A stretch of 64,000 bases of DNA from Actinomyces sp. HMSC035G02 (GCA_001838165.1 KV835854.1:75675-139674); one strand, 5' to 3'; counted from the stretch's first letter, positions 17,912 to 26,196 are shown. The notes: generated from the letters alone by a model not told the origin. Numbers and translations: made by a program.

Positions 17912-18134
17912 TCTAGGCTTGACAGTTCGTATGTATCCGACGCGACTAGAAGTCGCTGTTTCTGCGATCTCAGCCGACTTGCGTCGAAACGCGCGCGATA
18001 TCTCTTGTTTGAGCACATCGGTGCCCATTTAGACATGCTGAGCGTGCAGCGTATTGCCAGGACGTCTCAGGGGTGTGCCCTCCTGACGTGCCTCGTTGCT
18101 CGCCGCGTATGGAGAAGGAAAGACCAGCTCATTC

Positions 18135-18710
18135 CTAGTAGGAGTCGTCGGTCGGCAGCTTCACGCCCGCGTGGTGTAGGCGCTCCAGGTGTGGCTCGAC
18201 AGAGGAGAGATACGGAGAGAGGACAGGATTCGCGTCCGGGTCCATGAAGGACTCGAGGTAGTCCTCCAGTGGGAACTGAGTGGCGAAGAGCGTCTGACGC
18301 AGCTCGAGGCTGTTGACCGACTCGACGACCATCGTCGGGTCGGCGGCGCTCGTGTATCGCTTGACCCGCGGCCACCGCGTGTCCGTGATCGTCCACTGCT
18401 GCGCAGAGGGAGCCTCACTCGGGATCACGATGGGACGCTGGCGCAGCCGTGCCCGACGCAGCGCACCGACCTGCGTGATCAGCACGTAGCTGGCCAGCGT
18501 CTCGTTGCGCGTGTCCATGGTGAACCGTCTGCTCGGACGGCGTTCGGACCAGCTAAAGCGGTAGTAGCCCGACATCTCCCAGGCGGTGAAAAAATCGGTG
18601 TTGTAGCTCGAGAAGGAATACCCGTATCCGTACCCGTCCTGAAAGTCGGCTTTAGCGACGGAAGTATCCGAACAGATCTTGCCAATTAATTCTTCCAATT
18701 TCTCCAACAT
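18135..18710 (-). CDS. Hypothetical protein, last gene of the unknown four-gene operon (possible immunity-like protein)
   Basis: 191 residues, soluble, with no signal peptide. The N-terminus is a short helix (MLEKLEELIGKICS), then an aromatic-rich stretch (GYGYGYSFSSYNTDFF) and WSERRPSRRF. The layout of a W-E/R-R strand followed by an ETLASYVL helix loosely recalls small immunity proteins of polymorphic-toxin loci, but I cannot assign a family. The ATG at 18710 follows AAGGAG and overlaps the upstream gene by 59 bp in another frame, so the two are probably co-translated. Confidence 0.65.
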   Translation of the reverse strand: MLEKLEELIGKICSDTSVAKADFQDGYGYGYSFSSYNTDFFTAWEMSGYYRFSWSERRPSRRFTMDTRNETLASYVLITQVGALRRARLRQRPIVIPSEAPSAQQWTITDTRWPRVKRYTSAADPTMVVESVNSLELRQTLFATQFPLEDYLESFMDPDANPVLSPYLSSVEPHLERLHHAGVKLPTDDSY

Positions 18711-19362
18711 GCTCGGAGACTCCTTCGATGATGTTCTGCGTGATGAGCTCGTCGATCGTCATGGGCGCCCATCCGCCGATGAAGACCTTCTCGAGGATGC
18801 GCACCTGCGGGATTTGCCCGTGGGAACCCATGTCCTTGTCGAGCAGGCAGATCTCGATGGCGACGTCCTCAGGCAACGGGTTATCGGTGAAACGGAACTG
18901 ACGGTACAGCTCGTTGTAGTTGGCGGGTGGACCCGATCGGAACTCCGAGGGAAAGATCAACCCCTTGATGATGGGCGTCAGGTTGCGCGCCCCGACGTGC
19001 CCGATGTGGTCCAGGCCGTCGATGTCGAAGGCTTCGATGAACTCGTCCTTGTTGCGGAAATAGCGGTTGGTTCCCGGGATTTCGCCGTGGTCGCGGTCGT
19101 CGCGCCATACGGGGCAGATTGTTCCTGGCTGCGAGAAACGCGAGCGCATCCAGTCGGCCGTCGACCGAATGTACGGGTCGGTTCCTTTGGCCATCTGGAG
19201 TTCCATGGCGCCGGTTACGTCAGCTCCGCACCGGTAGCGCTCTCCGAGGCCCTGCGCCGCATTGGGCAGCACGTCGCCGGGGCCGGGTCCACGCGTGGGA
19301 AAAATGTGTGTCTGATGGACAGTGCGCTGGGCTTCGCCGGGGGAAGGAGTCTCTAGTTGCAT
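18652..19362 (-). CDS. Hypothetical protein, third gene of the unknown four-gene operon
   Basis: 236 residues, no signal peptide or membrane segment. The N-terminal 60 residues are Pro/Gly-rich and look unstructured. The rest is an alpha/beta domain with conserved-looking Trp, Asp and His positions (WRDDRDHGEIPGTNRYF, FDIDGLDHIGHVGARN). No family recognised. The start lies inside the end of the preceding gene (10-bp overlap) and has a strong ribosome site (AAAGAGGAG). Because it follows directly on a Pro-rich tail, it could once have been the C-terminal domain of that protein; this is speculation. Confidence 0.65.
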   Translation of the reverse strand: MQLETPSPGEAQRTVHQTHIFPTRGPGPGDVLPNAAQGLGERYRCGADVTGAMELQMAKGTDPYIRSTADWMRSRFSQPGTICPVWRDDRDHGEIPGTNRYFRNKDEFIEAFDIDGLDHIGHVGARNLTPIIKGLIFPSEFRSGPPANYNELYRQFRFTDNPLPEDVAIEICLLDKDMGSHGQIPQVRILEKVFIGGWAPMTIDELITQNIIEGVSEHVGEIGRINWQDLFGYFRR

Positions 19363-20123
19363 CGGAACTCACTCCTCTTTCTCGGTGCAGGCGTGGGGGA
19401 GGGGATCGGTGGGGCCGGGGCCTCGCTCGGCGGGAGAGGAATCGGTGGTTCGGCGGCCGGCGGCGGGGGAATCGGTGGTTCAGCGGACGAGGCCTCGGCT
19501 GCTTGATCCTCCTGCGCGCTCTCCGCGGTTGCGTCCTCGGGCTCACTGTCGCCGGGCGCCTCCACCTCCTCGCCGTCTCCGGTGTCTACGGTCTGCTCAC
19601 CGTTGCCGGTGTCCTCGGTCTGCTCGGCATCGTCGGTGGGGTTTGCCGCTTTCTCTCCGGTCTCCTCGGACTCCTTCTCCTCTCCGCCCTCGTCGGTTTC
19701 TTCGGAGGTTTTTTCCTTGACGGGTGCTGGCACGGGCTCCTGGTACATCGCCAGCTCGATAGCGTCGACGATCGGGCCCACGATCTTGTTGAACCCCTCG
19801 TAGTCGAGGTCGCGCAGGTCGTCGTTGCCGCACCGAATACGCAGGTTGATGAAGTGCACCTGGTTGTAGAAGATGATGAGCATCGGTTCTTTGACGACCA
19901 CGGACTCGCCGCCGATCCCGATGTTGCCAGCCTCGGGGATGGAGAGCACGTCCTCGCGCGACTTGAGCTTGATGGAGTGATCGTCCACGAAGATCGTGAT
20001 GTCCGCAAAATACTCGAAGGCGGCGTAGACCGCCTGGAGCATCATCTCCCACGAGACTCGGTTTGTGAGGGTAAAGGTGGACAGGAGCCAGCCGCCATCC
20101 TCGTGATGCCCTTCCAGGTGCAT
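19353..20123 (-). CDS. Hypothetical protein: paralogous domain plus acidic, proline-rich tail
   Basis: About 256 residues. Residues 1-130 form an alpha/beta domain clearly paralogous to the product of the upstream gene; shared landmarks are GW..S.F.LT.RV.WE, IPEA, FYNQ..FIN and DYE.FNK. From about 135 on, the tail is first Glu/Asp/Thr-rich (SEETDEGGEEKESEETGEK), then Pro-rich (PPIPPPPAAEPPIP), ending KRSEFRCN. The ATG at 20123 follows GAGAGGAA; upstream codons in this frame only mirror the neighbouring gene. No family recognised. The tail suggests a spacer or a surface for partner binding. Confidence 0.72.
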   Translation of the reverse strand: MHLEGHHEDGGWLLSTFTLTNRVSWEMMLQAVYAAFEYFADITIFVDDHSIKLKSREDVLSIPEAGNIGIGGESVVVKEPMLIIFYNQVHFINLRIRCGNDDLRDLDYEGFNKIVGPIVDAIELAMYQEPVPAPVKEKTSEETDEGGEEKESEETGEKAANPTDDAEQTEDTGNGEQTVDTGDGEEVEAPGDSEPEDATAESAQEDQAAEASSAEPPIPPPPAAEPPIPLPPSEAPAPPIPSPTPAPRKRSEFRCN

Positions 20124-20161
20124 GCCTGTGTTCCTCTCGCTTCCGGGGGTGCGTGCGGGGC

Positions 20162-20572
20162 TCAGCCCTTCGGCAGCGTGGCCGGCGGGACGTGCATCAT
20201 GATCTCGATGGAGTCCATGAACTGGCACATCGACTTGTTGAACTTCTCGTAGTCGGTGGTCTGGAATTCCTCGTTCACCCGGCCGATCGCGACGTTGATA
20301 AACGGCCTCTGGTTGAAGAAGGTCAGCATGATCGGCGCCTTGAGGATGGGCGACATACCTCGGATCATGACGCTGGAAGCCTCGGGAATGGCCAGCAGAT
20401 CCTCGGGAGCGGAGAAGTGGAGAGGCTCGCCGTCGACCTGCACCTCCGCGTCCTCGATGTAGGGGTAGACCCCGCGCACGCCCTGGATCAGTTTCTCCCA
20501 CGGCACGCGATACGTGAGGTTGAAGCTGGATCGGATCCAGCCCGGTTCTTCGGTGAGACCTGCCAGCAGCAT
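20162..20572 (-). CDS. Hypothetical protein, first gene of the unknown four-gene operon
   Basis: 136 residues, no signal peptide, one compact alpha/beta domain (RSSFNLTYRVPWEKLIQGV ... TTDYEKFNKSMCQFMDSIE). It is paralogous to the N-terminal domain of the next gene, 38 bp downstream, so a tandem duplication is likely. No named family recognised. It is the operon's leading gene; the spacer upstream (20573-20750) has no other gene and is followed by the 19-bp dyad array. Confidence 0.72.
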   Translation of the reverse strand: MLLAGLTEEPGWIRSSFNLTYRVPWEKLIQGVRGVYPYIEDAEVQVDGEPLHFSAPEDLLAIPEASSVMIRGMSPILKAPIMLTFFNQRPFINVAIGRVNEEFQTTDYEKFNKSMCQFMDSIEIMMHVPPATLPKG

Positions 20573-20750
20573 GGGGAATCCTTCGCGTCATTGAGGATGT
20601 CTGTGTGGTCGGCATCCTATCAGAGCGGGTGGCTGGCTGATCGCAAGGGAAACATCGAGGGGAACATGCGGTGTGACCAGCCCCGGCTGCGTCGTCATCG
20701 ATGAGAGGAAGGAGCGCATAACGCGGCGCAGCCGGCGGATGCCCTCACGC

Positions 20751-20866
20751 GGATAGGTTATGAGCATCTGGATAGGTTATGAGCATCTGGATAGGTTAAT
20801 AACCTATCCGGAAGTGCGTAACCTATCCGGAAGTGCGCAACCTATCCGGAAGTGCGCAACGTATCC
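20751..20866. repeat. 19-bp dyad repeat array A
   Basis: Contiguous 19-bp units: GGATAGGTTATGAGCATCT twice (20751-20769, 20770-20788). A 21-bp perfect palindrome follows (20789-20809; arms GGATAGGTTA and TAACCTATCC around one A). Three mirrored units come next (GGAAGTGCGTAACCTATCC at 20810-20828, GGAAGTGCGCAACCTATCC at 20829-20847, GGAAGTGCGCAACGTATCC at 20848-20866). The GGATAGG/CCTATCC motifs lie symmetrically about position 20799. The array sits in the only gene-free stretch over 300 bp here (20573-20894). Function unknown: operator array, RNA hairpin or replication element are all possible. Confidence 0.9.
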
Positions 20867-20894
20867 GCATGAGCGAGCGTCACCGGGAAAACGG

Positions 20895-21269
20895 TCACCT
20901 ATTTGCCGACCCTCTGCGGGCGGCGTCGATCGCTGCCTTCGCCGTCTTCAGGCCGACGCCGGTGCGGTCCCGGTAGGCCTTGACGGCGTAGAGAGTCCTG
21001 CCCTCGGCGATCATCTGGAGTTCGGCTGCGCTCAGCTCTGGGAACGAGGCCGTGGCCGGGTTGGCTGCACCGGCTGGAAAGGCGGGACCTGAAGTCTGCG
21101 GGACCGCTGCCTCGGGAGAGGGGAAGGATGATCCGGCGAGTGCCGTGACCCCCGCGTCCGCGTAGGCCGCGCGCAGGCGCGCCTCCAGGGTTGCGACCTG
21201 CTCCTTGAGCCGAGAGTTTTCGGCGCGCAGCTCTTCGATTTCGCTGGCCTGACCAAACCACTTACCCAC
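20895..21269 (-). CDS. Small coiled-coil protein with ribosomal bL12 C-terminal-like domain
   Basis: 124 residues starting at a GTG with a strong ribosome site (AGGAGG, 6 nt spacing). Residues about 8-33 form a Leu-heptad coiled coil (IEELRAENSRLKEQVATLEA). A Pro/Ala/Ser linker leads to a C-terminal segment (LYAVKAYRDRTGVGLKTAKA) that matches the helix-turn of the bL12 C-terminal domain, the part that recruits translation factors. It is not the ribosomal stalk protein itself, which is longer and has a different N-terminus. Role unknown. Longer upstream starts lack ribosome sites. Confidence 0.75.
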   Translation of the reverse strand: MGKWFGQASEIEELRAENSRLKEQVATLEARLRAAYADAGVTALAGSSFPSPEAAVPQTSGPAFPAGAANPATASFPELSAAELQMIAEGRTLYAVKAYRDRTGVGLKTAKAAIDAARRGSANR

Positions 21270-21501
21270 GTGTTGCCTCCTGAAATGGATCATCGTGAAG
21301 GCTTTCATTCTATCTGTCTGCGCCGGCGCGGTGACGGCGAGCACGCTGCGGCGAATGTGGGAGTTTGGGGGTACCCCGCCCCGGCCTCGTCGATGACGAC
21401 GCGCGACCAGTGCGCGCCAACGCGCCGTGACCGGCTGAACAAGCCGCCCGAAGCACACGGCCCGGTAAAATAGCGGAGACACTGCGAGCAGCGGAGGAAA
21501 C

Positions 21502-23172
21502 ATGGCAGGCGAATCGTTCTTCGGGCAAGACCCCACCCACGAGGACCAGCAGGGCGGCATTCCGGCCGACCTGATCCCGTACCTGGAAGCGGCCGACGAG
21601 GTTGAGGACACCGAGGCGGGGGAGAGCACTGACCCTCAGGCGCAGGAGAGCGAACGCGAGGCCGCGCTGCGTGCGCTCGTCGAGCACTCGCTGCTGCTGG
21701 GCCCCGACCCCTCAGTCCTCGCCGAGATCGAGGGCGAGGTGGACGAGGACTTCGCCGACGACGCCGCCGAGGCACGCGACGAGCGCGCCTCCCACGAGGC
21801 AGCGCTGGCGAAGGCTGAAGATGAGGTCGCGCTGGACGCGCGCGTGCAGGAGATCTACCAGTCCATCGTCGCACGCGCACCCGAGCACGACATCGACCCC
21901 ACTCTCGACCGCGTGAAGCTCGCGCTCGATATCCTGGGCGACCCGCAGAACTCCTACCCGTCGATCCATATCACGGGCACGAACGGCAAGACCTCCACGT
22001 CGCGCATGATCGACTCGCTGCTCACCGCTTTCGGCATGAAGACGGGCCGCTTCACGAGCCCGCACCTGCTCGACGTGCGCGAGCGCATCTCGCTGGAGGG
22101 CCACCCGATCACGCGCGAGGGATTCGTGCGCGCCTGGGAGGACATCGCCCCCTACGTCGGCATGGTGGACGAGCGCAGCCAGGAAGAGGGTGGCCCGCGC
22201 CTGTCCTTCTTCGAGGTGTTCACGATCATGGCGTACGCGGCCTTCGCCGACTACCCGGTCGATGCGGCCGTCGTCGAGGTCGGCATGGGCGGGCGCTGGG
22301 ACGCCACGAACGTCATCGACGCGGGCGTCTCCGTCATCACCCCGATCGCCCTGGATCACACGAAGTGGCTCGGCTCCACGATTGAGGAAATCGCGCGCGA
22401 AAAGGCCGGCATCATCAAGCCCGGCCAGGTTGTCGTCATCATGGCTCAGGAGGAGGAAGTCCTCGACATCCTGCTCGAGCAGGCGCGCTCCGTCGACGCG
22501 ATCGCGCGCGTCGAGGGCCGCGACTTCGAGGTCGTGGATCGTCAGATGGGCGTCGGCGGCCAGATGGTCACGATTCGCACGCCCTCCGCGGTCTACGAGG
22601 ATGTGTTCGTCCCGCTGTTCGGCCAGTATCAGGCGCACAACGCGGCGGCGGCCCTCGTCGCCGTCGAGGCCTTCATGGGCGGGCGCGGCCTGGACGGCCG
22701 CATCGTCGAGCAGGGCCTCATGAACGCCTCCAGCCCGGGACGCATGCAGGTCGTGCGTCATTCGCCCACGATCATCGTGGACGCCGCGCACAACCCCGCT
22801 GGCGCGGCCACCCTGCGCGAGGCCGTGGAATCCTCCTTTGGGTTCGCGCGCATCGCGGGCGTGTACGCGGCGATGGGGGACAAGGACGTCGAAGGCGTCC
22901 TGTCCGAGGTCGAACCCTTCATCGATCACCTCGTCGTCACGCAGATGCCGGGCGAGCGCGCGGCTGACATCGCGCGCCTGGCCGAGATCGCCGAGGAGGT
23001 CTTCGGTCCTGACCGGGTAGACGTGCGCGAGTCGCTGGCCGACGCGGTCGATCGTGCAGCCGAGATCGCCGAGGCCGGGGCCGAGCCCTCGGATCGCAGC
23101 GGAGTTCTCGTGTTTGGCTCGGTCATGCTGGCCGGGGAAATGCTGGCCCTCGCCGGTCACAGCCCCCGCTAG
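21502..23172 (+). CDS. folC: Folylpolyglutamate synthase / dihydrofolate synthase with acidic N-terminal extension
   Basis: Adds glutamates to folates (and may make dihydrofolate from dihydropteroate). The Mur-ligase-type ATP loop is HITGTNGKTSTSR, followed by the substrate segment FTSPHLLDVRERI, the central VVEVGMGGRWDATNV and the C-terminal domain with DAAHNPAGA. The 556-residue length exceeds the usual 430-450 because the first 110 residues are an added Glu/Asp/Ala-rich extension. The ATG follows GGAGG closely, so the extension is probably real. A TAAAAT -10 candidate lies at 21466-21471. Confidence 0.92.
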   Translation: MAGESFFGQDPTHEDQQGGIPADLIPYLEAADEVEDTEAGESTDPQAQESEREAALRALVEHSLLLGPDPSVLAEIEGEVDEDFADDAAEARDERASHEAALAKAEDEVALDARVQEIYQSIVARAPEHDIDPTLDRVKLALDILGDPQNSYPSIHITGTNGKTSTSRMIDSLLTAFGMKTGRFTSPHLLDVRERISLEGHPITREGFVRAWEDIAPYVGMVDERSQEEGGPRLSFFEVFTIMAYAAFADYPVDAAVVEVGMGGRWDATNVIDAGVSVITPIALDHTKWLGSTIEEIAREKAGIIKPGQVVVIMAQEEEVLDILLEQARSVDAIARVEGRDFEVVDRQMGVGGQMVTIRTPSAVYEDVFVPLFGQYQAHNAAAALVAVEAFMGGRGLDGRIVEQGLMNASSPGRMQVVRHSPTIIVDAAHNPAGAATLREAVESSFGFARIAGVYAAMGDKDVEGVLSEVEPFIDHLVVTQMPGERAADIARLAEIAEEVFGPDRVDVRESLADAVDRAAEIAEAGAEPSDRSGVLVFGSVMLAGEMLALAGHSPR

Positions 23173-23179
23173 GATGGAA

Positions 23180-23225
23180 CCCAACCAGAGCGGCCGCATC
23201 GTGGCGGCCGCCACGGTTGGGATTT
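23180..23225 (+). terminator. Terminator after folC
   Basis: Outer stem CCCAACC/GGTTGGG and inner stem GCGGCCGC/GCGGCCGC separated by a 3x3 internal loop, followed by ATTT. It starts 8 bp after the folC stop. Confidence 0.7.
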
Positions 23226-23291
23226 CGTGCTCAAAGGTGGCACGATTGATCACGCATACAAGTACAGATGAGCAATGTGCAAGGAGGCATC

Positions 23292-24284
23292 ATGAAGAAG
23301 CTCGTCAATGACGTCCACGCCGTCGTCCGCGAAACCCTCGAAGGTTTCGCCCTGGCCCACCCCGACCTCGTCGATGTCCATTACTCGCCCGACTTCGTGA
23401 CCCGTCACGTCCCCAAGGCTGAGGGCAAGGTCGGCCTCGTCTCTGGCGGCGGATCCGGACACGAGCCCCTGCACGCGGGCTTCGTCGGCGAAGGCATGCT
23501 GGATGCGGCCGTGCCCGGCGCGGTCTTCACGTCGCCCACCCCCGACCCGATCCTGGAGGCCACGAAGGCCGCCGATCACGGCGCGGGCGTCCTGCACATC
23601 GTCAAGAACTACACGGGCGACGTCCTCAACTTCGAGACCGCCGCCGAGCTGGCCGACATGGAGGACATCACGGTCGCTACCGTCGTCGTCAACGATGACG
23701 TGGCCGTCGAGGACTCCCTGTACACGGCGGGGCGCCGTGGCGTCGCCGGAACGATCTTCGTCGAGAAGATCGCGGGCGCGGCCGCCGAGCGCGGTGACTC
23801 CCTTGAGGAGGTCACCCGCATCGCCACCAAGGTCAACGATCAGACCCGCTCCATGGGCCTGGCCCTGGGCCCCTGTACCGTGCCCCACGCCGGCAAGCCC
23901 TCCTTCGACCTGGGCGAGGACGAGATCGAGCTGGGCATCGGCATCCACGGCGAGCCCGGATACCGCCGCGGCTCCATGGAGACGGCCGACAGCCTCGTCG
24001 CCGAGCTCTACGAGCGCGTGCGTGAAGACCTCGGCCTCACCGAAGGCGAGCGCGTCGTGGCCCTCGTCAACGGCATGGGCGGCACCCCCATCTCCGAGCT
24101 CTACATCTGCTTCCGAGCGCTCGCCGCACTCCTGAAGAAGGACGGCATCGAGATCGCTCGCCAGATGGTCGGCAACTACGTGACCAGCCTGGAGATGCCC
24201 GGCGTCTCCGTGACCCTCATGCGCGCCGACGACGAGCTCCTTGAGCTCTTCGACGCGCCCGTGAACACGGTCGCCTGGAAGTAA
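23292..24284 (+). CDS. dhaK: Dihydroxyacetone kinase subunit DhaK
   Basis: Binds dihydroxyacetone covalently as a hemiaminal on His219 (GIGIHGEPG) and hands it to DhaL for phosphorylation. Other family marks are [17 protein letters not shown] and NGMGGTP. The 331-residue length is standard. The ATG at 23292 follows AAGGAGG; an in-frame ATG at 23268 lacks a site. It leads the dhaK-dhaL-dhaM operon, which carries on into ndk. Confidence 0.96.
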   Translation: MKKLVNDVHAVVRETLEGFALAHPDLVDVHYSPDFVTRHVPKAEGKVGLVSGGGSGHEPLHAGFVGEGMLDAAVPGAVFTSPTPDPILEATKAADHGAGVLHIVKNYTGDVLNFETAAELADMEDITVATVVVNDDVAVEDSLYTAGRRGVAGTIFVEKIAGAAAERGDSLEEVTRIATKVNDQTRSMGLALGPCTVPHAGKPSFDLGEDEIELGIGIHGEPGYRRGSMETADSLVAELYERVREDLGLTEGERVVALVNGMGGTPISELYICFRALAALLKKDGIEIARQMVGNYVTSLEMPGVSVTLMRADDELLELFDAPVNTVAWK

Positions 24285-24312
24285 GCAACGAGGCAGGACA
24301 AGGAGAAACACG

Positions 24313-24954
24313 ATGAGCCTAGATGCAGCGTGGGCACGCCTGTGGATCGAGCTGGCGGCGGCGGATATCGCTGAGCAGCGCGACTACCTGGTGGACCTGG
24401 ACCGAGCCATCGGGGATGGCGACCACGGCGAAAACATGGATCGCGGTTTCAAGGCCGCGGTCGAGGCCCTGGGCCAGGCCCAGCCGGGCAGCGTCGCCGA
24501 GGTCCTCAAGACGGTCGCCAAGACCCTCATGTCCACGGTCGGCGGTGCCGCCGGGCCCCTGTATGGGACCGCGTTCCTGCGCGCATCCAAGGCCGCCGGT
24601 GACGGCGACCTCGACGGCGCGGGCGTGGCAGCGTTGATCGCGGGCGCGCTCGACGGAATCCAGGCCCGAGGCAAGGCCACCACGGGCGAAAAGACCATGG
24701 TGGACGCATGGACGCCCGCCCTCGAGGCCGCCCGCGCGGCCGCCGAGGCCGGTAGCGATCCCGTGGCCGTCCTCGAGGCCGCCGCCACGGCAGCCGAGGC
24801 CGGAGCAGCAGCGACGGAACCCCTGCGGGCCACGAAGGGACGCGCCTCCTACCTGGGCGAACGCTCCATCGGGCACCTCGACCCGGGTGCCGTGTCCACC
24901 TCCCTCATCCTGCGCGCCGCCGCGCGCGCAGCGGGCGAGGCCGGCGCGGCATGA
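24313..24954 (+). CDS. dhaL: Dihydroxyacetone kinase subunit DhaL
   Basis: ADP-binding subunit that carries the phosphoryl group from DhaM to dihydroxyacetone on DhaK. The Mg-ADP ligands are in DLDRAIGDGDHGENM, and the Gly-rich lid is STVGGAAGPLYGTAFL. 213 residues, the family norm. AAGGAG precedes the ATG, and the stop overlaps dhaM as ATGA, so the two are coupled. Confidence 0.95.
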   Translation: MSLDAAWARLWIELAAADIAEQRDYLVDLDRAIGDGDHGENMDRGFKAAVEALGQAQPGSVAEVLKTVAKTLMSTVGGAAGPLYGTAFLRASKAAGDGDLDGAGVAALIAGALDGIQARGKATTGEKTMVDAWTPALEAARAAAEAGSDPVAVLEAAATAAEAGAAATEPLRATKGRASYLGERSIGHLDPGAVSTSLILRAAARAAGEAGAA

Positions 24955-25709
24955 GCGTGCGCGTCTCCTTCGTCATCGTCTCCCACTCGACCTCCCTGGC
25001 CAATGGAGTCTGCGAGCTGGCCGCCCAGATGGCCCCCGACGTGCACTTCGAGGCCGCCGGGGGCACGGACGATGGCCGCATCGGTACCTCCTACGACCTC
25101 GTCGAGATGGCCGTCGAGGCCGCCCTTGCGGCCGTGGACGGTGAGGGAAGCGGCGTCATTGTGCTGACCGACCTCGGCTCGGCCACGATGACCGTCGAAT
25201 CCGTCATCGACATGAGCGACGAGCCCGAGCGTGTGCGTTTCGTCGACACCTGCCTCGTCGAAGGGGCCGTCGCCTCCTCCGTGCGGGCCCAGCTTGGCGA
25301 AGACCTCGACCAGGTCGCCGACGTTGCAGCCGCCCTGGCCCCCCGCGTGGACGACGTGCCCGCCCAGGAGGCGCCCAGCCCCGCTCCCGCGAAGCCCAGC
25401 GGGGCAGGGGGAGGAGCCCAGGCCTCGTCGACCTGGGCGCAGGGGGACGCGGTCGTCGCGGACCCCGTCGGCCTGCACGCGCGCCCCGCCGCCGCCTTCG
25501 TGCGCCTGGCGGGCACCTTCGACGCTGAGGTCACCGTCAACGGGGCCGACGGCGGCTCGGTCCTGGAGCTCATGGCCCTGGGCATTACCCAAGGTCAGAG
25601 CGTCCACATCGAGGCCAATGGGGCCGACGCCACAGCGGCGGTCGCGGCCCTGACAGATATGCTGGAAAGCGCAACACCGCAAACGCCAGAATCAAAGGAG
25701 ACAATGTGA
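24951..25709 (+). CDS. dhaM: Phosphocarrier DhaM: EIIA-like domain fused to HPr
   Basis: Phosphoryl donor that makes dihydroxyacetone phosphorylation depend on the phosphotransferase system. The N-terminal mannose-type EIIA domain has His12 (VIVSHSTSL) and GGTDDGRIGTS. An Ala/Pro linker joins a C-terminal HPr domain with phospho-His176 (VGLHARPAAAF). The enzyme I-like part found in some long DhaM proteins is absent, so general EI must supply phosphate. It overlaps dhaL by 4 nt and ndk by 4 nt. Confidence 0.93.
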   Translation: MSVRVSFVIVSHSTSLANGVCELAAQMAPDVHFEAAGGTDDGRIGTSYDLVEMAVEAALAAVDGEGSGVIVLTDLGSATMTVESVIDMSDEPERVRFVDTCLVEGAVASSVRAQLGEDLDQVADVAAALAPRVDDVPAQEAPSPAPAKPSGAGGGAQASSTWAQGDAVVADPVGLHARPAAAFVRLAGTFDAEVTVNGADGGSVLELMALGITQGQSVHIEANGADATAAVAALTDMLESATPQTPESKETM

Positions 25710-26176
25710 GCGCTAAGAGTGTTCTGCTGGAGCCCCAGCACCTTCTCGACCCCACCCTGGAGCACACCCTCATCGTCGTGAAGCCCGACGGCTACGCCCG
25801 CGGCCTGACCGGTGAGATCCTGCGCCGCATCGAGGCCAAGGGCTACACGATCAAGGGCCTCAAGCTCATGATCGCCTCCCGCGAGCTGCTCGCCGAGCAC
25901 TACGCCGACCACAAGGACAAGCCCTTCTTCGAAGGCCTCCTGGAGTTCATGAGCTCCGGCCCGGTCGTTGCCATCATCGTCGAAGGCCAGCGCGTCGTCG
26001 AGGGCATGCGCGTCCTCATGGGCTCGACCGACCCGACGACGGCCCCCGCGGGCACGATCCGCGGCGACCTGGGTCGCGCGTGGAACAGCCCCCACATGGA
26101 GAACCTGATCCACGGCTCGGACTCTGTGGAGAACGCAACGCGCGAAATCTCCCTGTGGTTCCCGGAGATTTACTGA
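25706..26176 (+). CDS. ndk: Nucleoside diphosphate kinase
   Basis: Balances nucleoside triphosphates through a phospho-histidine (His136 in NLIHGSDS). Other family marks are TLIVVKPDGYARGL and GTIRGDLG. The GTG start follows AAAGGAG and overlaps the dhaM stop. At 156 residues it has about 17 more N-terminal residues than usual (MSAKSVLLEPQHLLDPT). The coupling to the dha operon is unusual for a housekeeping gene. Confidence 0.95.
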   Translation: MSAKSVLLEPQHLLDPTLEHTLIVVKPDGYARGLTGEILRRIEAKGYTIKGLKLMIASRELLAEHYADHKDKPFFEGLLEFMSSGPVVAIIVEGQRVVEGMRVLMGSTDPTTAPAGTIRGDLGRAWNSPHMENLIHGSDSVENATREISLWFPEIY

Positions 26177-26196
26177 CTCGCGGCTAACCTGCAAGG

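Noticed and set aside
17822..18028. Small ORF in the spacer before the MmeI-like gene
   Set aside because: Overlaps the promoter region and the 5' end of that gene, no ribosome site, no pattern.
20751..20866. CRISPR array
   Set aside because: Units are contiguous with no spacers and are mirrored about a palindrome; no cas genes are present.
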